From the NCBI GenBank assembly GCA_002049455.2, contig KV918981.1:1-64000 (forward strand): a stretch of DNA of 64,000 bases. Reading direction: 5' to 3'. Numbering within the stretch: the first letter of the stretch is position 1; every line of letters begins with the position of its first letter. The notes below the pieces were generated by a model. The model had not been told where the DNA came from, did no database searches, and was given only the letters and a program-made list of their open reading frames with translations. The stretch comes from Porphyra umbilicalis (taxonomy: Eukaryota; Rhodophyta; Bangiophyceae; Bangiales; Bangiaceae). The position numbers and the translations under genes are program-made. This document shows, one piece after another, positions 55,560-64,000 of this stretch.

Positions 55560-55890
55560 GCCGGGCTTGCCGCCCTTTCCGCCGTCACCGCCGGGCTTGC
55601 AGCCTTTTCCACCGTCGCCGCCGGGCTTGCCGCCCTCGCAACCGTCGCCGCCGGGCTTGCCGCCCTTGCCGCCGTCGCCACCGGGCTTGCCGCCCTTGCC
55701 GCCGTCGCCGCCGGGCTTTCCGCCCTTGCCGACGTCGCCACCGGGCTTGCCACCCTTTTCGGCTTCGCCGCCGGGCTTGCCGCCCTTGCCGCTGTCGCCG
55801 CCGGGCTTGCCGCCCTTGCCGCCGTCGCAGCCGGGCTTGCCATCCTTGCCACCGCCACCGCCGGGCTTGCCGTCCTTGCCGCCGTGCACG
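55560..55890. repeat. 30-bp minisatellite upstream of the antisense ORF, copy 2
   Basis: About eleven units of CCGCCGGGCTTGCCGCCCTTG plus GCCGTCG. On the plus strand they read PPGLPPLPPS and on the minus strand GGDGGKGGKP, a collagen-like decapeptide. The array occupies the same place as 5488-5740 in copy 1 but is more regular. Confidence 0.92.
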
Positions 55891-56040
55891 CCGCCCCCCC
55901 CATCCAGCGCAAACCCACACTCACCGGGTCCGCAACCTCGCAGTTTGTCACCTCGCGGTAACGCACCCCCACTAAAACTTGCCGTTAGGCCTCGACCTGT
56001 TTCTGAGCACGAAGACACGGGATGGCCCCGTGCCGACAAA

Positions 56041-56330
56041 CACGGACCCGCGCCCCGGCTTTCGCCTCGTCGCCGAAGTAGCCAAAACCCCGACGAGGTC
56101 GAAGCCACCCGGCAACGACGATGACCACCCAGCAAGTGCTGCCCCACGCACCCGACCCGGTGGTAACTGGTCTCGGTGTACGTACCCCACCCCCACCCTG
56201 GGCAACACGGACGCGCGTCACGGCTTTCGCCGTGTCGTCGGGGTAGTCAAACCCCCGACGAAGTAGGCGCCACTCGGTGGCGACGACGGTCGCCCCAGCA
56301 CGTGCTGCACGACGCCCCCGCACACCAACG
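56041..56330. repeat. Tandem ~167-bp duplication with hairpins, copy 2
   Basis: Direct units start at ACGGACCCGC (56041) and ACGGACGCGC (56208). The second unit keeps a perfect inverted repeat CGTCGGGG / CCCCGACG (about 56237-56261). In the first unit the left arm has decayed. The region between the minisatellite and the 3' LTR (55890-56664) otherwise has no coding content. Confidence 0.72.
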
Positions 56331-56664
56331 GGTCTTAACCCCGACGCTTGTCATCCGGCAACCGGCCGCTAGGCCCCCACCCCGACGCGGACCCGCCTGC
56401 GCGGGCGCGCGTACGCGCAAGCGCCGATCGGACCCGCAGCGCACCCTGCTCGCCACACACGCCCACGCGTGCGTGGCCGGACGGTCGCGACCGACGACGG
56501 CGAACCGCCACCTCCCCCCAATCGGGAATGTGCGGCGCGCCCCCAACGGCTCCCGCCGCCTGGGCGGCTACGCCTGCGCGGGCCCGTAAGAGGCCGCGAT
56601 CGCCCAATCGGGTTTCACAATCCTCGGATCTCACCGGGATGGTTCGAATCTCGCGTTGGAGGTA

Positions 56665-57059
56665 TGTCGCATATCTCTGCTCCCAATTGGCAATTGGCCA
56701 CGAGTAGCCCCCTTGACGGACCAAAGACCATGTATTGTGGGAATTGGCCTGTGGCACGCCCTTTGGGGGGTTTCTTCCGCTTGTTCATTTTTTATTGTTT
56801 GTTTGCTTGCCTGTCTTATCTGTCTGCCGGCACTCATTACGATCGCTTGTGATCGGACGGTCGATCGACCGGTGCCCTCGTTTGTATTAAATCACCGTGG
56901 GTCCGGGGTCGCCGTCGTGGGCACCACCCGGCTCCCCATCGGATGCCGTTCGACAAAAGGTCTTTCTTCCTCGCCGCCACGGCGATAGAACTCGTTTTAT
57001 TGCTTAGCTACGGTCGGTCTCAGTACACTGGTAATTGAACTTACGTTATTAATACCACA
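56665..57059 (+). repeat. 3' LTR of gypsy copy 2
   Basis: Starts TGTCGCATATCTCTG and ends TTAATACCACA. The preceding TTGGAGGTA is a weak polypurine tract comparable to GTGGGAGGTA in copy 1. Confidence 0.93.
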
Positions 57060-57064
57060 GGGTT
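57060..57064. repeat. Target-site duplication GGGTT, right
   Basis: Matches 46570-46574 exactly. Confidence 0.92.
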
Positions 57065-57700
57065 GGCGCGGGTGTAGTCGGCGGGGGTGTGGTTCGAGGG
57101 AGCGTCATTGGTGGGCTCGTGCTTTGCGGGTGCGGGTTTGGAGGCCCCGTGATGGATATTGGCATCGTCTACGGCGGCCGGGTTGGTTGGGGCGGGGTTT
57201 TCGGAGGCGTGGTGGTCGTTAGAGGAGTTGACGGGCGCCCAGGCCGAGAACGCCGCGTCGAAGTGGGCTGAGTGGCCGGGGCGGCGCTAGCGGGGTCGTG
57301 CGACGTGGCGGCGGGGCGGGGCGGAGCCCAGTCGACGGGGGCAGGGTTTGTGGATAATGGCTTGGCCGGGGGCTGCAGTGGAGGGGTCGCGGCGGCGGGG
57401 GCCCGGTCGGCGGGGGCCCAGTCCGCCGGGGCCCGGTCGGCGGAGGCGTGCTTGGCCAGGGCCAAGGCTCGCGGGAGCGTGGTCGGCGGGGGCTTCGTTG
57501 GTAGGGGCGTTGTTGTCGAGGACGGGGCTTGTGGGGCCGTGGTTGGCCAGGGTGGTGACGGTGTGAAACGAGGAGCCGCGAAGGTCCTGTTGCGGCCCAC
57601 CCGTACGGTCGACACCTTGTGGTTGCCGTTGTTCAGCAACGCTCGTCCCGGTCGTGCCACAAGGGAGCACTTGTAGTCCGTCTCTTTCGCGGCGAGGAGT
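57065..57700. other. G-rich repeat region, right flank of gypsy copy 2
   Basis: Degenerate GGCGGGGGCCCAGTCGGC-like units occur between 57280 and 57500. On the minus strand they read as Ala/Pro/Asp-rich repeats (APADWAPADRAPA), similar in style to the minus-strand reading of the left flank at 46437-46569. A low-complexity gene interrupted by the retrotransposon is conceivable but not demonstrated. Confidence 0.35.
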
Positions 57701-57776
57701 TGCGTGACAGCATGGGTCGTTCAGAGTTGGTACTTGCCTCGGCTTAAGAAAGTCCCACCTTGCCGTCCAGAGGTAT

Positions 57777-57960
57777 CAGGGAAAGGAAAGGAAGCGGAAA
57801 AAAACGAAAAAAGAAAGGGAAAGGAAAAGGAAAGGAAAGGGAAAGGAAGCGGAAAGGAAAGCGAAAGGAAGGAGAAAGGAAAGGGAAAGTAAAGGGAAAA
57901 GAGAAAGGACCGAGAAAGGACCGAGAAAGGAACGAGAACGGAACGAGAAGGAAAAGGCAT
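57777..57960. repeat. Polypurine GGAAA microsatellite-like tract
   Basis: About 185 bases that are almost entirely A and G on the plus strand, made of GGAAA and GGGAAA units with interspersed AGCGGAAA and GACCGAGAAA. Mirror-symmetric purine tracts of this kind can form triplex DNA. No gene. Confidence 0.92.
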
Positions 57961-58338
57961 TGTCAAGAAAAGAAAAGCAGTCGCCGTGGTAGCCACACAT
58001 TAACTGCCACACCACCCTAGCACACGACCCCCAGTCCCCGCCCTGCCCGCCCACAAAGCATAGCTGGTACTGGCCGCAGACTGCACCACCACCGTCAGGA
58101 TAACCAGCGCCTACGACATCGCCTCCCTCTGCAACACCCCCGACATCACCCCCTTCCGCCTCATCAGTGTCCTCCTCATTCACATCAGTGTTGCCCGGTG
58201 CGCCGGCCACCTCGCCAATGAGGGCAAGCCCCAGGTACTGCTCTACGCTCGGCGGGTGGCAATAAAAAAATGAGGAGGTGGACGAACCATAGGTACAGCA
58301 ACGGAGGTTCCAAACAAAGGCCGCCGTGCTTTATAGCC
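57961..58338. other. Spacer downstream of the Harbinger pseudogene
   Basis: No supportable gene. It could contain the 3' non-coding end of the transposon whose transposase lies at 58339-59379, but no terminal repeats were recognised. Confidence 0.35.
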
Positions 58339-59379
58339 AGCCCACCGGGCCCTCGCGCAGCTTCAGCTTGCGCGGGTAGTCGAGGGCGGCGCATGTCTGC
58401 TTGACATCCTAAAACTCCCACTCCACCGCCGTCCTGGGTACAGCCATCGTCGTGTTGCAGGCTCTTTGCTCATCTGTCATGACCCCGCCAAACGCCGCCT
58501 GCACCCATGGCCACACCATGTAGGCGGAATCGCCGTTGATGTAGCACTGCACACCACTGATCACCAATGCATGAGGCAAGACAGCATCCAAACCAGACTC
58601 AAAGTACAATGTCATATCATGGCGACGTCCCTCCTATGGGCCAAAAAGATGGAAGATGAGGCCGTCCGGGGTGAGCACACTTCAAAACTTTACTGCAGCT
58701 TGCGCTCGTGGCCGCTGTAGCAGGCCCGCTGCAAACCCCCACCCGGCCGCGCGATAAAAATAGCAGTGCCGTCGATGAACCCGACACACTGGTCGAGATA
58801 TGCACTAGTCCCCTCGAATTTCTCTGCGTACAGAGCAGCCCTCTCCCTCAAAAACTCCACACGCCACTCATTCAAATTGGCACCCCACTTCTCCATCATC
58901 ATCGGAAGAGTGGCGTAGAAGATGTGGCACAAAGCCGACGCACTCCCAAACAACTCTACCAGGTCCACCCACCGGGTCGGTGCGGCCAGCCTACGCAACA
59001 CGATAGCCAGGCAGTCAATTGGAGGCACAGACAAACGGGTACGAGGAAAAGGAACGTTTATGGCCAGGAGGTCAGCCAGTCGACCTAGGTGTTGGGGAAG
59101 AAAACGAAAAAGAGAAAGGTATTCCTGTGACGAGAACAAGTTAAGGTTGAAGGCCGTCGCGCCGATGCGACGACGACGGTCCAAGGAAAGAGCAACCTCT
59201 CGCTGAGCCCGACGATACTTCCGCATCAAAGGAGCCAAATCGACCGGACAACGACCCGCTGCGTTGCTCGCAAGCAGCGCGTGCCCCAAATTGCGGCTAC
59301 GAGCCCGCCACCGTACAAGTCGGATACCTGAAGCAGACACCATATCTGCAATCTGGTGGGGGGGGGGGGGCACAGGCAC
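58339..59379 (-). pseudogene. PIF/Harbinger (DDE_Tnp_4-type) transposase, broken
   Basis: The minus-strand frame from about 59379 contains the N-terminal helical region (FPRTRLSVPPIDCLAIVLRR, WVDLVELFGSASALCHIFYA) and the first nuclease block VGFIDGTAIFIARPGG ... GHERKLQ (catalytic Asp at 58773-58771). A stop and frame change at about 58690 is followed, in another frame, by TPDGLIFHLFGP, TAG at about 58634, EGRRHDMTLYFESGLD, the second block YINGDSAYMVWPW (Asp near 58531) and RACNTTMAVPRTAVEWEF with the probable catalytic Glu. A TAG then precedes a short tail to about 58339. Domain order and motifs are those of HARBI1-like transposases. At least three lesions make it inactive. The start codon is uncertain. 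Confidence 0.85.
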
Positions 59380-61294
59380 TTGCGTGCGCCGGTGGGTGCG
59401 GCAGCGCCGCGAACGGCGACGTCAAGTGGGTTTGCAGCCGGGCGGACGGGCAACGGTGGCCAGCCGCGCTCTGTCACACTCTTCTCACGACGGGTGCTGC
59501 AAAAAGCAACGGGTCGATTCGACGCGACCGATGGTGATGGGATCTCTTACATTCAACCGGCCGGAAAAGCGATCTCACAAGCTGCTCGCAGGCCCCATCT
59601 CATGCGCGTTGCAAAAACTCTCAATTATGCCAGCAAACAGTACAAGAGACCTTCGGCAACTGCGACGTGGGTATTTGATGTGGGCAATTTGTGGGTCGCC
59701 CGACTGGTTTTTTAAGAAAGCCACATCCAACTTTCGGAGCTTCGGCAAGTATCAAATGTGGGTCGGCAGTCTGCCACACTCCTTGCGGATTCGCTTACAA
59801 TGTGACGGAGTAGAGACTCCTGACGGCGCCGGTGACGGCGCCGTGTGCCCACGCCTGCGATTTCGAGTGGTCTGCCGACGGCGCCGGTGACGGCGCCGGG
59901 TACACTGCCGAGGGCGCTGCAGACGGTGCCCTGTGCGTACGCCTTCGATCGCGGGTGGGCCGGTGCATTGGGCGACGCCGGGCGCGCAGCAGATGTGCCG
60001 GCAGCCGAGTTGAGCTTGTCGGCGGGTGGTGCGGACACGGTGACGGTCGGGGGCGTTGTCAAATTGGAGTGGGAGTTGGAGTCACCGAGGGGAATGGTGC
60101 CAATGCATGATGAGGAGTTGGCGGCCATGATCGAAGCAGCGTGGTGAAAATGGAACAGAACAGATCGTCGGTGGGTGGGTGGGTGGGTGTTGGGGGAACG
60201 GGTATCAATGGCGCCGAGAATACGCGGCGGGGGAAGGGCGCCGCACGTGTGCGAGAAGAGCGATGGGGCGACTGTCCTTCGCAACCCATAAGTCCGGGCA
60301 TTGAAGGCCAACGGATGCCAGAGATTGGCGGAAACAGCCATGTAAGCTACTCATGGACTGATACGTGGCTGCGGTCACCTCGGTCGGTACCGGTTTTTGA
60401 CATGGGTCCAAGGGCCTCCTTAGGGATATATGGGATAAACATGTGTGCCCAAGGCTTAACGTGGCGTGAAACGTGTCCCCGACCCACGCCGTTGACCCAC
60501 ATTTGACATGCCGAAGGTCTCTGCTCCACGCTAGCCAATGTCTATTCCATCATAAAAAGGAATTAAATGAGGTCAGCCTGGGGATCGAATGAGGTCCGCC
60601 GGAATCGACGATTGCGGGCCATCTGAGTAGGAAATCGGCCATTTGCCCGCCTACAACTCGTAGAGTTGCCTTTCCACGCTGTGTCGCACAGCTGGAAGAC
60701 CCTGGTTCTTGCGCATCGCAAAAAGGATGGGTTCAGCCCACATCCTACACCAAAAGTGTGTTGATGCTTGAGTCCAGACGACCACTGCCAGCCTCGACAA
60801 TTGAGCACCCTCCACCTAGACCTCTCTCCGAAACACGACAAGTACGAGAAACGGACTGAGCTGGCTATGAGGGCGTATTGGGAGTGACTTGAGCACCCAA
60901 GTGCTGAACATAGACCACCTCTGAGTGCATAAAAGAGTGTGCTGCTCCACTCCCTGCCAATCGTGCACGACAGTGCGCCGTCTGGCGCTGCGCGCACTTC
61001 ACGGGTCAGTGAGGGTGACCTGCTGCGGCCGTTGTGACTCACAATGGTTGGAGGGCTCATAAAGAACTAGCAGGCGATAGAACTCCTTTGCGCGGATATG
61101 AAAAACTCGCCCACATGGCATGGACGGCGGGGCACGCAGGCGTTTGTTAGCATACCGCTCTCGCCCACACAGCCGCAGAGAGCAGAGACGACGTCTTGAG
61201 AAGACCTTCATTTCTTACCTGCACCTGGTCGCATTTAAGCTGCCTGTCACAATCGTTCTACAACTCATGTAACAATGAACAAGTGAAAAATCAC
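59380..61294. other. Intergenic, no supportable gene
   Basis: A poly-G run lies at 59357-59370, just inside the pseudogene's 5' end. 59825-59905 has the palindromic word GACGGCGCCGGTGACGGCGCC twice. A 209-residue minus-strand frame at 59712-60341 is Ser/Thr/Ala/Pro-rich and could be a decayed accessory ORF of the Harbinger element, but nothing specific supports it. Confidence 0.35.
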
Positions 61295-62491
61295 TTATAC
61301 GTCCAAATCGTGCGCCTCCCTCAAATGCGCATCAAAGCAAGACCGACCCGTCTTCGGACCACAACAGAAGATGTCCACGTGCTTCAAATCGCGGCATGCA
61401 GAGCACACATGGGTGGTGCGCCCCTTCAAGCAGATACGCCAGCGACGCTGCGCGCACTTGTCAGCCTCGTTAGCCGACGCTCCCGCGCGATGCTTGAGCG
61501 TCGGCGTCAGAGGAATGCCGACGCCGTACCGCCTCGGCAGCTCGGCGACTGCGGCATGACCGCCATCGGGAGAGCGACGGGGTCGCAGGCCCACGCTTTC
61601 GTAGGTATTGTCGATGTGCTCAGAGGCCAGGTCCTCGTAGAATTGGTTTTGGGTCAGCTTTGCCCCCGTCCCGTGGGCACCCGAGTACAGCAGCCAGGTA
61701 TTGACGACACACATACCCAACAGCGACAGATTGACTCTCATAGACCAGTCGTGGGTAACAAGATTGGTTTCCAACCGGAAGTCGTCTTCGCGGCGAAGAT
61801 TGCGGCGGTCCACTTGTGCACAGCACTTGAAGTAGGTTTCGACGACTTACGGTTGCGGAATGGTCAGCACCACGCGGTGAACGTGGGCACCGACTTGGCG
61901 CCATTGAGAGCGCTCGTAGGGCGCGCCGGGCAAATTTGGCGACGCGGTCGAGATGAAGTACCGTCGATCACGGTCCACCCTCAGCAAGGCAACCATGTCT
62001 ACCACGCCGTCCGCTGTTTTGTGCACGTAGGCCACGTGCTCGCCGCGGTCCTCCAGTGGAAGCGTCGACAGTGTGCTCACGGGGTATCCCCGCGTTGCCA
62101 TTTTGACGACCCCTATACATCGCAGACCCATGCCCAGCAGGTGCTGGGCAGCAGCCACACTGACAAAGTAGGAATCTGCGCAGACGACCCGCGTGGTACC
62201 CGCCCAATGGGCAACAAGCTTCTTCAGGAGAGCTACGCCGTGTGGCAAGTCATTTTCGTTGCTCTCCGCGTCGTCCTTCCGGTACTCGGCCGTCTTCACA
62301 ATGCTCAGGTTCTGCATAATTCAGCTCCACCCGCACGCCGCATTTTGTATTTCACAGTCGTTCTCGGGTTTGCGGTCAATTGCGACCCGTTGGATCCAAT
62401 GACCCCCTTGCCAGTACCATTTGCACGTGGATTCGTCCACGCAAATCAAGTCACTCGGCGTCACATGGGCAGCGCGGTGAGTGTTGATTGA
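61295..62491 (-). pseudogene. piggyBac-type transposase, C-terminal two thirds, two in-frame stops
   Basis: One minus-strand frame carries, in order, TPSDLICVDESTCKWYW (first catalytic Asp), TGA at 62323-62321, HWAGTTRVVCADSYF with GMGLRCIGVVKMATRGYP (second Asp region), TAA at 61849-61847, then CAQVDRRNLRREDD and THDWSMRVNLSLLGMCVVNTWLLY. It ends with a C-terminal Cys-rich ribbon (CLKGRTTHVCSACR, FCCGPKTGRSC) and a stop at 61295. That is the layout of DDE_Tnp_1_7/PGBD4-like piggyBac transposases including the C-terminal zinc domain. The N-terminal part is missing: the frame meets an LTR fragment at 62492. No TTAA-flanked terminal repeats were identified. Confidence 0.85.
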
Positions 62492-62751
62492 TGTAGCATA
62501 TTTTGCTTGCAATTCGCAAATTGCCACAACTAGCCCCCTTGACGAGCCAAAGCCCACGTACTGTGGGAATTGGCCTGTGGCATGCCTTTTCGTGGGTCAC
62601 TTTCGCATTGTTCCTCTTTTATTGTTTGTTCGATTGCCTGTCTGATCTGTGTGCCGTGACTCATTACGATCGCTTGTGATCGGACGGTCGCTCGACCGGT
62701 GCCCTCGTTTTTATTAAATCACCGTGGGTCCGAAGTTGCCGTCGTGGGCAC
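62492..62751 (+). repeat. Partial gypsy LTR (5' two thirds)
   Basis: Starts TGTAGCATATTTTGC and follows the LTRs of copies 1 and 2 to GCCGTCGTGGGCAC, then departs. It is more diverged than the other three. It abuts the piggyBac pseudogene and probably removed its 5' end. The junction at 62751/62752 reads GGCAC|TGTGACGACACG; a second element starting TG could have inserted there, but its other end is not recognised. Confidence 0.85.
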
Positions 62752-63250
62752 TGTGACGACACGCTCAGCCCACCCCACCCCGTTGGGGGGAGGGCGAGCC
62801 AGATCGTGTCGCTGGGTAGTCCTGTCGGGGAATACCCGCCCCGAAAGAAAACTCCGAAGAGCACACACGCACGGCGTCGACCGGGGGGAGACGCCCCGAG
62901 CGACAAACACGAGTTGTGTGACCGGAAGTTCACTTAACCGCGTCGAAGGCCTCGAGACAACACTCACGCCCCGCCCTCTTATCCCGTCCGTTCTTCTCAG
63001 ACCCTCCGAAAACCCCCCTCAGATTCCCTCAAAGGACCCTCAGAAAACCATCCTCAGACACCCTCAAAGGAGCATCGGAAAACCCTCTCCTCAGGGCCCA
63101 GGGGGCCAGTCTCAGCAGAGGACGGCCGAAGCTTCGAAAACCGCCTTGAGTAGAGGCGGGGGAAGGGCGCTACGTGATACCCTCGCGGCGGCGCCCCGGG
63201 GCCTGGGGCGCGGAGTAATGTAAGTCAACAGTCCAAGTCAAGTTTACACA
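62752..63250. other. Unassigned sequence with CCCTCA-type short repeats
   Basis: 62990-63090 repeats CCCTCAAAGGA / CCTCAGAAAACC words. No coding potential is recognised. It may belong to an element that inserted into the LTR fragment. Confidence 0.4.
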
Positions 63251-63345
63251 AAATTAGGCCCTAAACTAGGGGCCCGCCAGGGGGGGTTACTAGTCCCAGG
63301 GAAGTAAATTAGGCCCTTAATTAGGGGCCCGCGCGGGGGTTGTCA
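63251..63345. repeat. 55-bp direct repeat with internal inverted symmetry
   Basis: AAATTAGGCCCT...AGGGGCCCGC occurs at 63251 and again at 63306. Each unit has GGCCC and GGGCC arms around TAAACTA or TTAATTA. The trailing poly-G resembles a polypurine tract, and TGTCATGATT follows at 63341. Its nature is unclear. Confidence 0.6.
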
Positions 63346-64000
63346 TGATTCTATCGCCGAGGATTATATCCGTGCATTATATCCGTATCCACTTCGGATA
63401 CGAGCCGGGGACGAGTATCCAAAATGCATTATGGAAAAAGCAGCTGAGGATATATCTATCCTGTCCGACAGAAATGGCAAAATTATATCGGATCCGTATC
63501 ACAGATATTAGAGTCAGGATACAGGGACATATACCGTTATGAGGCTTCCCACGCCTGCATACTCTGGTTAAACACAGTCGACCTCTCTTTTCGCGTGCCG
63601 ACAATCGAAAAATTAATGACCGAACATTTGGCAGCGACAAGCCCCGTTCCAGCCCGACCCGGGTGGAACATTTAAATCACGCGACTCGACCCGACTGCGT
63701 TGTTGTCAAAGTGTAAAACGATATTCAGAAGGGTCTTTCTGACGTCCGTTCACACAAACGGCGGGGAACCGCCTCGACGGCGCCTGTTTGGGGGTTGAGA
63801 TCAAGTGTGGATTTCGAGTCGTACTGACGTCCATTACGCACTCGAATAACGGCGTTCGACTTGTGCTCTTATTGAGCTGTCCGTTGGACTTGGGGGATTA
63901 TATTCGGATCCAATAAATGTATCCGGATACGATTATGATCTACTCAAATATCCGGTTCCGGAGAGAGATATCCTGATCCGAATCTCAGCTGATGGAGTTA
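63346..64000. other. AT-richer sequence with TATCCG/CGGATA words, no gene seen
   Basis: GGATACG, TATCCG and ATCCGGATAC recur many times at 63346-63535 and 63890-64000. The composition differs sharply from the GC-rich blocks. No protein-like frame reaches useful length. Confidence 0.4.

Larger units (their letters stand above)
46575..57059 (+). mobile_element. Ty3/gypsy LTR retrotransposon, copy 2, complete (10,485 bp)
   Basis: Bounded by a perfect 5-bp duplication and by LTRs of 396 and 395 bp. Order: 5' LTR, primer-binding site, leader, gag, protease, RT, RNase H, integrase, chromodomain, C-terminal extension, antisense ORF, 30-bp minisatellite, duplicated 3' block, 3' LTR. The two LTRs differ at roughly 20 positions by eye (about 5 percent), so the insertion is not recent. 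The pol region has many stops and shifts and the antisense ORF has two stops. Gag is intact. It could be mobilised only in trans. Confidence 0.95.

Noticed and set aside
55560-55890. Regular repeats considered as a CRISPR array
   Set aside because: Units are contiguous 30-bp repeats without unique spacers, inside a eukaryotic retrotransposon.
54976-56124. Plus-strand 382-residue Pro/Leu-rich frame
   Set aside because: Its first part is the complement of the antisense ORF and the rest is the 30-bp minisatellite; copy 1 does not conserve it as one frame.
56641-56651. GGTTCGAATC resembling a tRNA B box
   Set aside because: It lies just before the 3' LTR, no acceptor or anticodon arms can be formed around it, and copy 1 has ATTCGAATC at the same place.

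Overview
The window is nuclear DNA of a high-GC eukaryote that is dominated by mobile elements. I see no bacterial operon structure. The evidence for a eukaryote is a clean GT-AG intron in an ABC-transporter gene (26866-27121), a probable second intron in a transposase-like gene (32654-32796), a chromodomain Ty3/gypsy retrotransposon, PIF/Harbinger- and piggyBac-type transposase remains, several MITEs with target-site duplications, and long G+C-rich micro- and minisatellites. GC content, sparse introns and a secreted glycine-rich repeat protein would fit a bangiophyte red alga (Porphyra/Neopyropia type). That is a guess from overall character; no marker gene in the window proves it. Layout: 1-6919 is the 3' part of one Ty3/gypsy element (copy 1: end of RT, RNase H, integrase, chromodomain, an antisense ORF, repeats, 3' LTR). 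From 6920 to 23200 there is mostly repeat debris: a duplicated dispersed repeat (7751-8397 and 13915-14990, the second split by a 387-bp insertion), two related 400-bp TA-flanked MITEs (11897-12296, 19561-19959), a truncated Harbinger transposase (15969-16592) set among clusters of the palindrome GCGGCCGC, and a 43-nt near-perfect palindrome (21372-21414). At 23235-24134 is the best intact single-exon gene, a secreted Gly-rich repeat protein. From 24950 to 31000 there are GC-rich satellites and a 3'-broken ABCB-type transporter on the minus strand (26251-28120). From 31378 to 36606 is a candidate DNA transposon with 29-bp inverted ends around a two-exon MULE-like gene. A 544-bp Harbinger-type MITE with TTA duplications is at 37299-37842. 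A large unrecognised Cys-containing protein, broken by one frameshift and one stop, is at 39041-41913. A Myb/SANT-like transposon-type gene with a frameshift at an A9 run is at 44219-45162. A complete Ty3/gypsy element (copy 2) lies at 46575-57059, with a perfect 5-bp duplication, GGGTT. Near the right edge are a Harbinger transposase pseudogene (58339-59379), a piggyBac-type transposase pseudogene (61295-62491) and a partial LTR (62492-62751). How the parts work together: the two gypsy copies are relatives, and comparing them shows which reading frames were once functional. The most notable result is a conserved ~655-residue ORF on the opposite strand between pol and the 3' LTR, present in both copies and preceded by a shared 30-bp minisatellite. 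Its function is unknown. Neither gypsy copy looks autonomous today: copy 1 has lost a catalytic Asp of reverse transcriptase and gained a stop, and copy 2 has six in-frame stops and two frameshifts in pol.
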